Of a DNA stretch of 46,247 nt, positions 15,183 through 21,915 are shown one piece after another. The translations under genes were made by a program, and so were the position numbers. Within the stretch, counting starts at the first letter, position 1. The number at the start of each line of letters is the position of its first letter. Under the pieces are notes generated by a model. It did no database searches and was not told the DNA's origin. It saw nothing but the letters and a program-made list of their open reading frames with translations. This DNA is from Deltaproteobacteria bacterium (GTDB lineage Bacteria; Desulfobacterota; Desulfobaccia; Desulfobaccales; 0-14-0-80-60-11), in the NCBI GenBank assembly GCA_016874915.1, contig VGSW01000008.1, positions 1 to 46,247 on the forward strand, written 5' to 3'.

Positions 15183-15791
15183 ATGATTATGGGTAAGCTT
15201 ACGGAACTGCTCACCAGGGAGTATCCCAAACCAGTAACCCTGGAAGACGGCACCCCGGTAATTTTGCGCCCCTTGCTGAAAGGGGATGAAGAAGCCCTGG
15301 TGAAATATTTTCAGACCTTGCCGCCGGAGGATCGTCTCTGCCTCAAGGAAGACGTGACGGATCCCAAGGTCATCGAGAACTGGATTTATGAGCTGAACTA
15401 CGACGATGTCTTGCCGTTGATTGCTTTGCACAACGGCCAGATCGTAGGTGATGCCACCCTGCACTTCAGCCCCATCGGCTGGACCAGACACCTGGGGGAT
15501 CTGCGCCTGACCACCTCCACCCAGTACCGGGTGCGCGGCCTGGGGACCATTTTGGTCCAGAACCTGATTGATATCGCCGCTCACTTAGACCTGGAGCAGC
15601 TCAGCGTGGAGATTCCCCCGGTCCTGGACAAGGCCTTTTACTTGTTTGAGAAGCTGGGGTTCAAGGAAGTGGCCCAACTGAAGGGTTTTGTGAGAGACCT
15701 GGAAGGCACAGAGTCCGACCTGGTGCTAATGGTCATGAATTTACACGAGAAGAAGACGAAAGCGGGTAAAAAAAGGGCGCCAGCGGCCTGA
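15183..15791 (+). CDS. GNAT acetyltransferase (PHA-locus copy 2)
   Basis: A 202-residue paralogue of the GNAT at 13355, with the CoA loop TTSTQYRVRGLGTILVQNL. It has an added basic C-terminal tail (KKTKAGKKRAP). Two start codons compete: ATG 15183 has GGGAG only a few bases upstream, whereas ATG 15189 (MGKLTELL) has better spacing and may be the true start. It follows phaA by about 60 bases in the same direction. A role in acylating a PHA or central-metabolism protein is possible, but nothing in the sequence identifies the target. Confidence 0.85.
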   Translation: MIMGKLTELLTREYPKPVTLEDGTPVILRPLLKGDEEALVKYFQTLPPEDRLCLKEDVTDPKVIENWIYELNYDDVLPLIALHNGQIVGDATLHFSPIGWTRHLGDLRLTTSTQYRVRGLGTILVQNLIDIAAHLDLEQLSVEIPPVLDKAFYLFEKLGFKEVAQLKGFVRDLEGTESDLVLMVMNLHEKKTKAGKKRAPAA

Positions 15792-15867
15792 GCCCGCACC
15801 GGCGGGGCCGCGCCCCACGGGCGGACAACGGGGAAGAAGGGGGCCGGGAGTAACCCTGGCCGCGGAT

Positions 15868-16353
15868 TTAACTACTCTCTTCTCCTTTGTCCGCTTCCTT
15901 TTTCCCGGCCTTTCCGGGGAAGAATTCCATCCAGGACGGGAAGGGGGTCAGGTTGTCCATGGCTTTCCGGGTCAGGGTGGAGAAATCCTGGCCCAGCTCC
16001 AGCCAGTCGCGAAACTGCTCGTCCATGGCGGTCTTGTACGCCAGGTAATTCTTGAGGGTTTGCTCCAGGTACTTGTCGAAGAACTCCCCCAAAGCCGTGG
16101 CCCCATGCCGAATGAGCAGATAGAGCAGGGATACGGGGAGGAGCAGGGTTTTCTTTTTGGCTTCCTCGAGGACGATCTGGGTCAGGATAAAGGCCGTGAC
16201 GTCCTCCTTGGTTTCGGCGTCGATGACCTCGATCTCCAGGCCTTGCCGGATCATTTCCGCCACCTGGCTTAAGCTCACAAACGCGCTTTTTGCCGTGTCG
16301 TAGAGGCGCCGGTTGGCATATTTTTTGAGAAATACCTTGTCGCCCATGGGCAT
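15868..16353 (-). CDS. phaR: PHA synthesis regulator PhaR
   Basis: A 161-residue protein with the PHB/PHA accumulation regulator DNA-binding domain at residues 5-65 (KKYANRRLYDT..S..V.L..V..MI..G.E..V.DA.T..D.T..IL.QI), followed by the accumulation-regulatory helical region. Known PhaR proteins bind both DNA and PHA granules, repressing phasin genes until polymer is present. It converges with the phaA operon and is divergent from the phasin. A 13-base palindrome stands 31 bases upstream (16384-16396). ATG 16353 or ATG 16347 could be used. Confidence 0.92.
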   Translation of the reverse strand: MPMGDKVFLKKYANRRLYDTAKSAFVSLSQVAEMIRQGLEIEVIDAETKEDVTAFILTQIVLEEAKKKTLLLPVSLLYLLIRHGATALGEFFDKYLEQTLKNYLAYKTAMDEQFRDWLELGQDFSTLTRKAMDNLTPFPSWMEFFPGKAGKKEADKGEESS

Positions 16354-16383
16354 CTCCTTTGAACCTAAGTTTAAGAGCTATTT

Positions 16384-16396
16384 TTGCATAATGCAA
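16384..16396. promoter_or_regulatory. Candidate PhaR operator, TTGCATAATGCAA
   Basis: A perfect 13-base palindrome in an AT-rich 200-base tract between divergent phaR and phasin genes. A second TTGCAA hexamer is at 16498-16503, directly before the phasin -35. TGC-rich sites are known for PhaR of other bacteria. The palindrome near phaR would give autoregulation, the second site control of the phasin. Confidence 0.6.
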
Positions 16397-16511
16397 TATA
16401 AAAGATAATATAAGCATATTTATGTACTAAATATAATATAACATATTTATATTTAAAGAGATTAATTATTTTTCCCCCTTAATTAAAATATTTTACATTG
16501 CAAAAAAAATC

Positions 16512-16540
16512 TTGACAAACCCCTTCTCCCTGTTTATATT
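16512..16540 (+). promoter_or_regulatory. Phasin promoter (TTGACA-17-TATATT)
   Basis: A -35 TTGACA at 16512-16517, 17-base spacer and TATATT at 16535-16540, 43 bases before the phasin ATG, which has AAGGAGAGG upstream. This is one of the strongest promoters in the window, which fits abundant phasin production. Confidence 0.85.
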
Positions 16541-16583
16541 ATAGAAAAATCAGGGCTCACGGAGCCCCCAAGGAGAGGCAATT

Positions 16584-16877
16584 ATGATGACGGACGCCAA
16601 AAAAATGGCCAAACAGATGATCGACTTTTACAAAACCACCTTCGACAACTCTTTCAGCGCCATGATGATGCTCCAGGAGCAGATGGAGCGCATGTCCACC
16701 ATGTTCTGGGGACAGATGACGAATCTCCCCGACGAGTCCAAAAAGGCCCTGTTGGAGTGGACCAAGAACTATAAAAAGGGTTGTGAAGAATTTAAGAAGA
16801 TGATGGACGACAGCTTCAAAAAGCTGGAGACCTATTTCGCCGAAGGGGAAAAGCCCGAAAAGGCCAAAGCCGTTTAA
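16584..16877 (+). CDS. Phasin-like granule protein
   Basis: A 97-residue, highly helical protein rich in Lys, Glu and Met with no cysteine-based site. Its repeated FxxMM..LxxQM heptads suit an amphipathic surface coat on PHA granules. Phasins are small abundant proteins expressed under PhaR control; position, promoter strength and composition agree. The family name is by context and general character rather than a sharp motif. A short inverted repeat (GGGAGGCAGG..CCTTGCCTCCC, about 16888-16910) follows the stop and may attenuate read-through into the synthase. Confidence 0.75.
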   Translation: MMTDAKKMAKQMIDFYKTTFDNSFSAMMMLQEQMERMSTMFWGQMTNLPDESKKALLEWTKNYKKGCEEFKKMMDDSFKKLETYFAEGEKPEKAKAV

Positions 16878-16980
16878 CGCCGCGACGGGAGGCAGGCTCC
16901 TTGCCTCCCGCCGTCGGGGTTGGAAATGGACTAAGGCGTCGTTTCCGGCGCCACAGCCTTGAATTTGTTGAGGACAAAAC

Positions 16981-18624
16981 ATGGTTGAGCCCAAAGATGC
17001 CGCTCGCAACCTGGGCGAGCTTGCCTCCCACGAACTCCAGGCAGTCATGGAGACCAATGCCCGGTTGTTTTCGGCCGCCATCGACCAGGCCAGGATGCTG
17101 CAGACTTACTGGGTCGGCCTTACCCGCTATATCCTGGACTTCATGTCTCCCTCCTTCTCCGCCCTGGAGCCCTTCAGCGCCGTGGAGAATCAAAGGCTCA
17201 AAGAGCGCCCCCCCTGGGAAAACCTTCGGGACTATCTGGCCCTCCTGGAGTTCAACCTGAGGCTGGGGGAAAAGGGCCTGGCCGGCGGGCTGAAGGCCAT
17301 GAACGATTTTCATGCGCACCAGCTCCGCCAGGCCGCCAACGCCTGGCTCAACACCGTCCAGCACCGCCGAGGAGAAGACATTGCGGACTTCATGGCCAAA
17401 CAGGCCAGGCTGATGGAGCTGGTGGTCTATGATTATCCCCAGGCCATCCGCAACATTGAGCCGGAGTACGGCTTTCACTTCGATGACGGACGCTATCGCC
17501 AGGTGGCCGAGACGGCGCGTTTTTACCTCTACCAGATATTGCCCCGGGAAAAGGGGGTAAGGGTGCGGAAAAACGGCAAACCCATTGTCATTGTGCCTCC
17601 ATATGTTTTGGGGGCCAATATCCTGTCCTTCCTGCCCGATGAGGGCAAGAGCTACGCGCACTGCTTCGCCAACCAGGGCATTCCCACTTATATCCGCATC
17701 GTCAAGGACATCTATGCCAACCCCGCGGTTCAGGTGATGACGGGGGAGGATGACTGCCTGGACACCAAGTTGTTCCTGGAGGAGGTCAAGGCCCGGCACG
17801 GGCGACCGGTCACCCTGAGCGGTTACTGCCAGGGGGGGTTCACCGCGGTGGTGAATTACCTGTCCGGGGAGCTGGACGGGCTGGTGGACGCCCTCATCAC
17901 CAGCGTCGCCCCCATGGACGGCACCCGGAGCAAAGGGCTCCAGGATTTCCTTAACCTGGTGCCGGACCGCTTCTATGAGGTCGTATTTGCCATTAAGACT
18001 CTCCCCAACGGCAACCGGGTGGTGAACGGGAAGCTCTTGAGCTGGGTCTTCAAACTTAAGAGCCTGGAGAAGGACAACCCCCTCACCGCCTTTTTCCGGG
18101 ATCTTAAGCTGTTCGAACGGGACCTGAAAATCAACAAGACCGCGGCGGCCATCAACTACTGGCTGCTTTACGACCAGACCGATTTGCCCTTTGAGGTCTG
18201 CAAGATGAGCTACGACTCCTATACCATCCCGGTGACCCAGGACGGGACGCTCCCCGTCACCCTGTTCGGCCGCACCTTGAACTTCAAGCGCATCAAGGAA
18301 AAAGGGATCAAGTGGCTCATCTGCATCGCCGAAAAGGATGACCTGGTGGAAAAGGAGTCCACCCTGGCCCCCCTGGACTGGGTGGACGCGGAGGTGACCG
18401 TATTCCCCAAGGGGCACGTGGCCATCGCCACGTCCTGGTCCCTGCCCACCACCGAGTGTTCCCTGGACCGGTGCTTTCTGGACTATCGCGGTCCGGTGCG
18501 CTACCAGCTGGACCTGGAGGCGGAAGGGGATGCAGCCAGAAAAACCCCTCCCCGAAAGACTTCTAAGGATGGGACTTCGGCTCCCGGCGGGGCTGACGCT
18601 TCCAAAGGGAAGAGAACTTCATGA
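16981..18624 (+). CDS. phaC: Polyhydroxyalkanoate synthase
   Basis: A 547-residue synthase with the lipase-like box S280-G-Y-C283-Q-G-G, where Cys is the nucleophile carrying the growing chain. The acid and base are in EKDDLVE and the KGHVAIA segment near residue 480. Length and the long N-terminal region resemble class I enzymes; class III PhaC is only ~355. Yet a coiled-coil PhaE-like gene overlaps its stop by 4 bases (ATGA), an arrangement typical of two-subunit synthases, so the class is mixed or uncertain. GAGGA precedes the ATG. The last ~35 residues are charged and repetitive and probably disordered. Confidence 0.92.
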   Translation: MVEPKDAARNLGELASHELQAVMETNARLFSAAIDQARMLQTYWVGLTRYILDFMSPSFSALEPFSAVENQRLKERPPWENLRDYLALLEFNLRLGEKGLAGGLKAMNDFHAHQLRQAANAWLNTVQHRRGEDIADFMAKQARLMELVVYDYPQAIRNIEPEYGFHFDDGRYRQVAETARFYLYQILPREKGVRVRKNGKPIVIVPPYVLGANILSFLPDEGKSYAHCFANQGIPTYIRIVKDIYANPAVQVMTGEDDCLDTKLFLEEVKARHGRPVTLSGYCQGGFTAVVNYLSGELDGLVDALITSVAPMDGTRSKGLQDFLNLVPDRFYEVVFAIKTLPNGNRVVNGKLLSWVFKLKSLEKDNPLTAFFRDLKLFERDLKINKTAAAINYWLLYDQTDLPFEVCKMSYDSYTIPVTQDGTLPVTLFGRTLNFKRIKEKGIKWLICIAEKDDLVEKESTLAPLDWVDAEVTVFPKGHVAIATSWSLPTTECSLDRCFLDYRGPVRYQLDLEAEGDAARKTPPRKTSKDGTSAPGGADASKGKRTS

Positions 18625-19106
18625 ACCGACACTTTTTGGAGTTCTGGGGAAAAGCTCTTCTTCAGGCCGCCAAGAGCCAGCAGCATCTGGAAGACCTGGC
18701 CAATTGGACCCAGCGGGGCTTCATCGGTTTTCAGGACTACACCAAACTTTTCAAAGCCGCATACGGTCTGGAAGATGTGAAGGAAGACAGCCCCGATTTT
18801 TTCAATCTGTGGCGAAAAGCTGAAAAGGACTTTCGGGAGTCTTTCAGGGAATATTTGAATCTTCTGGGGATGGTGCTCCGGGAGGAATACGACTCCCTGG
18901 CTCGGAAGTGCGAAGAGCTAAAGGAAAAGGTGGCCGAGCAGGAAGAGACCCTTAAGCACCTGCGGACGCTACTGGACGAAAAAGGGCTGGGAATGGAGGC
19001 GACCACGGTGGAATTCCAGAACCTGGTCAAAAAACAGGGGGAACAGTTTCAAAAGTTCATCAAGGGCCTGGGGGAATCCCTGAAACCCGAGAAGCCCGGA
19101 GATTAA
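18621..19106 (+). CDS. Coiled-coil PhaE/phasin-like protein
   Basis: A 161-residue, almost wholly helical protein with a coiled-coil stretch at about 90-125 (EEYDSLARKCEELKEKVAEQ and following). Translation is coupled to phaC by ATGA. PhaE subunits and phasins share this kind of helical build and the FxxFW..L..Y..L...Y opening. It probably contacts the synthase or the granule surface. There is no catalytic motif. Which of the two families it belongs to would need profile comparison. Confidence 0.7.
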   Translation: MNRHFLEFWGKALLQAAKSQQHLEDLANWTQRGFIGFQDYTKLFKAAYGLEDVKEDSPDFFNLWRKAEKDFRESFREYLNLLGMVLREEYDSLARKCEELKEKVAEQEETLKHLRTLLDEKGLGMEATTVEFQNLVKKQGEQFQKFIKGLGESLKPEKPGD

Positions 19107-19162
19107 ACAACTGGCCGCGAAGGCGAATACAGACGCAAGTTCCTAAAAAGGGGTACATCATC

Positions 19163-19957
19163 ATGCTGGAGATCAAGGATGCGGTGGCGGTAATCACCGG
19201 GGGCGCCGGAGGCATCGGCGAAGAGCTGGCGAAATACTGGGTAAGGCAAGGCGGCAAGGTGGTTTTGGGAGACATCAGCGCCGAGGGCTTGAGCCGGGTG
19301 GAGGGCGAGATCAAGGCCATAGGCGGGGCCGTGGCCACCATGGTCTGCGACACCACCACAGAGGAAGACTGCGGCCGGTTGGCGGACCTGGCCATGGAGA
19401 AATTCGGCGGCATTAACCTGGTGGCCCCGGCCGCGGGCATCATTCGGGACGGCCTGATGGTGGCCCCGGACCGGGAAACCGGCAAGGTGATTAAAAAGAT
19501 GGCCTTGCAGCAGTTCCAGGATGTGATCCACATAAACCTGACCGGGGTTTTTCTGACGGTCCGGGAATGCGCCGAGCGCATGATCAACCACGGCTGCCGG
19601 GGTCTGATCTGCCTGTTTTCCTCCACCGGGTCCCTGGGCACCGCGGGCCAGATTAATTACTCATCCACTAAGGCGGCCATGTCGGTGATGCCCAAGGTGA
19701 TCACAGCCGAATTTTTCCGCCGCGGCCTAGCCGATAAGATCCGCTGCGTGGCCATTGCCCCGGGTTATGTAGCCACTCCCATGGTGAAAGGCATGGACCA
19801 GAAGGCCCTGGGAAAGATCCTGGGTGAGGTGCCCATCGGCCGTCTGGTGGAGCCCTCGGAAGTGGCCTCCCTCATCGGCGAACTATACCGCAACGAGGCC
19901 CTTGCCGGAGAAACCTTCTTCATTCACGGGGGACTGCGTCTGGGTTCCAGGGGATAA
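19163..19957 (+). CDS. phaB: SDR-family reductase, probable acetoacetyl-CoA reductase
   Basis: A 264-residue short-chain dehydrogenase. Cofactor loop ITGGAGGIG is at residues 11-19, catalytic Ser in SSTGS, and Tyr-x3-Lys in NYSSTKAA. The final step fits 3-hydroxyacyl-CoA formation for PhaC. D at the end of strand 2 (LGDIS) would favour NADH over NADPH; classical PhaB uses NADPH, so this could serve a more anaerobe-like NADH economy. Alternative: a 3-oxoacyl-ACP reductase or other SDR. GGGG upstream of the ATG is only a fair ribosome site. It is the last intact gene before the tRNA-Leu integration scar. Confidence 0.8.
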   Translation: MLEIKDAVAVITGGAGGIGEELAKYWVRQGGKVVLGDISAEGLSRVEGEIKAIGGAVATMVCDTTTEEDCGRLADLAMEKFGGINLVAPAAGIIRDGLMVAPDRETGKVIKKMALQQFQDVIHINLTGVFLTVRECAERMINHGCRGLICLFSSTGSLGTAGQINYSSTKAAMSVMPKVITAEFFRRGLADKIRCVAIAPGYVATPMVKGMDQKALGKILGEVPIGRLVEPSEVASLIGELYRNEALAGETFFIHGGLRLGSRG

Positions 19958-20186
19958 AGAACTTCTCCTTTCCGGCCAAAACTGCCATGCAGGCGCGGCC
20001 GGAATTGAAAACTTCACCTTTCACGACCTGCGGCACACTTTCACCACTAACATGCGCAAGGCGGGATTTCACGACTCCGTCACCCTGGCAATGACCGGCC
20101 ACAAGGCCACGGTAATATTATCACCCGTTATAAACCATGTCAGCCAAGAGGAAAAAAGGGCCGCTGTGAGGGGGGGTCAGGTTTGA
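19958..20186 (+). pseudogene. Decayed tyrosine integrase C-terminus
   Basis: The reading frame gives AGIENFTFHDLRHTFTTNMR..TGHKA, the box II H-x2-R-H and following of a phage-type integrase, close to AGIEGFTFHDLRHT of the intact integrase at 29091. The N-terminal two thirds are absent. The segment with the catalytic tyrosine (GNIITRYK) is one frame off (about 20108-20131), then NHVSQEEKRAA returns to the first frame. The stop at 20186 is followed by ATATTCACCAAA and, 75 bases on, by the left tRNA fragment. It is the remnant of an earlier element at the same site. Confidence 0.85.
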
Positions 20187-20188
20187 TG

Positions 20189-20200
20189 ATATTCACCAAA
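20189..20200 (+). other. Putative integrase arm site left over from the older element
   Basis: ATATTCACCAAA, the same 9-base core (ATATTCACC) that is doubled near each end of the present island (20456 and 30289). It lies just after the decayed integrase tail. Confidence 0.5.
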
Positions 20201-20259
20201 CCCAACCTGGAACCCCAGAGGCAGGAGGCAAAGAATTGACTAACCCCTTGAAATCATTG

Positions 20260-20313
20260 GTGCCTGGGGCCGGACTCGAACCGGCACGGGGCGAACCCCG
20301 AGGGATTTTAAGT
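20260..20313. other. Left attachment site, 54-bp tRNA-Leu fragment
   Basis: Fifty-four bases identical to 30382-30435. This is the 3' portion of tRNA-Leu(UAA), from the base 3' of the discriminator through the T arm and variable arm to the anticodon. The 5' part of the tRNA is missing here, so only the right copy is functional. Confidence 0.93.
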
Positions 20314-20455
20314 GCAGCCCGCCAGACTCATGCAGTGTTTATACCAATTTAGGCCAATTTTTACCTTTCTATGCGATTCCAATACCTTAGCCGGTATGCC
20401 GCTAAGAATAAAACAAATCAATTCAACCCTGGATTAAACAGGAAAAATTCACCTA

Positions 20456-20476
20456 ATATTCACCAAAATATTCACC
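20456..20476 (+). other. Doubled ATATTCACC, putative left arm-type integrase sites
   Basis: Two copies of ATATTCACC 12 bases apart (20456-20464 and 20468-20476). A 22-base stretch including both is identical to the pair at the right end (30288-30309). Arm-type sites of this spacing flank the cores of lambda-class integrases. Confidence 0.6.
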
Positions 20477-20478
20477 CC

Positions 20479-20530
20479 CGGCCAGGGTCTTCCCGGAGCG
20501 ATTGCCGGGTTGCCCTGGCCGTTTTTTCTT
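20479..20530 (+). terminator. Rho-independent terminator near the left island end
   Basis: Stem GGCCAGGG..CCCTGGCC with an inner CCCGG..CCGGG pairing, followed by GTTTTTTCTT. It would stop transcripts entering the island from the phaB side. Confidence 0.85.
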
Positions 20531-20684
20531 GCATGGTAGGAATAGTTTGGTAGTCTTTTAGTAGACTTCTATTTGATTAATCTAATTCTTTCAAGGGGGT
20601 GGGGTCTACCAGCACACTTCTCTTGTCCTTCTTTTATGGTATGGCTACCCCCTGCCAGTCCTCAACAGATTAATGGTATAAGAA

Positions 20685-20693
20685 TGATATAAT
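20685..20693 (+). promoter_or_regulatory. Extended -10 promoter for the TPR gene
   Basis: TGATATAAT gives a consensus extended -10 (TGn-TATAAT). No good -35 lies at the right distance. The start codon is about 130 bases on, so the leader would be long. Confidence 0.5.
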
Positions 20694-20826
20694 ATAGGAA
20701 ACCAGAACTGCCTAAGCATGTAGCCAACGAAGCGGCGGCCCGAAGCGGAAAATTACTGACCCCCAAGGTTGCACCGGAAAAGTGCGAAAGTGGAAAGCTT
20801 GCCTCCATAGAGAAAGAGGTATCCAT

Positions 20827-21864
20827 ATGAAGAAATTAAAGTTGCTAATGATAGTATTGGTTTTTCTGATGTTATCTAATTTGCTGGCATGGGGACAAGA
20901 AATGTTCTCGTCCCAAGCTAAGACACGTAAGGAGGTGGTTAACCGAGAGGTAAGCGAAAACAACCTTGCCAAAGATTATTTTGTTAAAGGGTTGGCGCTA
21001 CTTAAAGAAAGGAAGTCAAAGGAGGCAATCCACGCATTTCAACAGGCAATTATCCTAAACCCAGATTTTGCTGAGGCTAATTTGTGGTTAGGGAGGACAT
21101 ACATGGTTTCCCGGCGGCCACAAGAAGCCATAGAACCAATAAAAAAAGCGATAAAACTCAAACCTAACTTTGCCGAAGCATATACTGTATTAGGCAGGGC
21201 ATATTACTTTATCGGATTAAATCATTTTTCTCCTACCCCGCCACACATAGAAAAGGCAAAACCGTACTATAATCAAGCGATAGATGCGTATAAAAAAGCT
21301 ATTGCTATTGACCACAATGATGCTTTTGCCTTTGAGGGGCTTGGAACGGTATATTTTGCAATAGGGCTTGTACAGGAAGCTATTGAAGCCCTGACAAGGT
21401 CTATTGAGATTGCGCCTAATAATTCAGAAGCATACTTCGAATTAGGCAGTGTTTATTTATACCTTAATCGAACGCAAGAGGCTATAACAGCATATAAACA
21501 GTGTGTCAGATTAAATCCCGATAAGAAAACAGCGGTTTTGCTGTTAGGGGGGTTATATAAAGAACAAATGCGTTGGGACGAAGCCATAGAAGCTTACAAA
21601 AAAGCAATCCGGCTCGACCCTACAACAGTTGGAGCCTATTTGGGCCTTGGCGATATATATATAATCCTTGGTTCCTATAAAAAAGCTATAGATTCATTTA
21701 AGGAGGTTATTAAGCTTATTCCTAATAATGCGCACGCTCACTACGCCCTTGGTGTAGCTTATTTAGGGGTAGGAGACAGAGCCTCAGCATTAAAAGAATA
21801 TACGATTCTTCAAGACTTAGACCTCAAATTAGCAAACGAGCTAATGTCCCGGTTATATAAATGA
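20827..21864 (+). CDS. Exported TPR-repeat protein (island cargo)
   Basis: A 345-residue protein from ATG 20827 (AGAGG upstream; the frame opening at 20782 lacks a ribosome site). Residues 1-24 are a signal peptide (MKKLKLLMIVLVFLM..WG). The rest is at least seven tetratricopeptide repeats, each with the W/L-G-Y/A-F-A-P pattern, such as FAEANLWLGRTYM and AEAYTVLGRAYY. TPR arrays bind other proteins; the partner is unknown. The gene is distinctly AT-rich with codons unlike the surrounding chromosome, a sign of recent transfer. It converges on the restriction-modification gene. Confidence 0.88.
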   Translation: MKKLKLLMIVLVFLMLSNLLAWGQEMFSSQAKTRKEVVNREVSENNLAKDYFVKGLALLKERKSKEAIHAFQQAIILNPDFAEANLWLGRTYMVSRRPQEAIEPIKKAIKLKPNFAEAYTVLGRAYYFIGLNHFSPTPPHIEKAKPYYNQAIDAYKKAIAIDHNDAFAFEGLGTVYFAIGLVQEAIEALTRSIEIAPNNSEAYFELGSVYLYLNRTQEAITAYKQCVRLNPDKKTAVLLLGGLYKEQMRWDEAIEAYKKAIRLDPTTVGAYLGLGDIYIILGSYKKAIDSFKEVIKLIPNNAHAHYALGVAYLGVGDRASALKEYTILQDLDLKLANELMSRLYK

Positions 21865-21915
21865 ACTTTAACTTATTCTATTGATTCTTTTGTCTTTTTA
21901 GAGGCAGGATTTAAC

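Noticed and set aside
16816-18417. 533-residue open frame antisense to phaC
   Set aside because: Same kind of GC-driven shadow; the plus strand has the Cys nucleophile box and coherent gene order.
20371-20553. 60-residue frame after attL
   Set aside because: It runs through the doubled ATATTCACC sites and a rho-independent terminator; no ribosome site, no domain.
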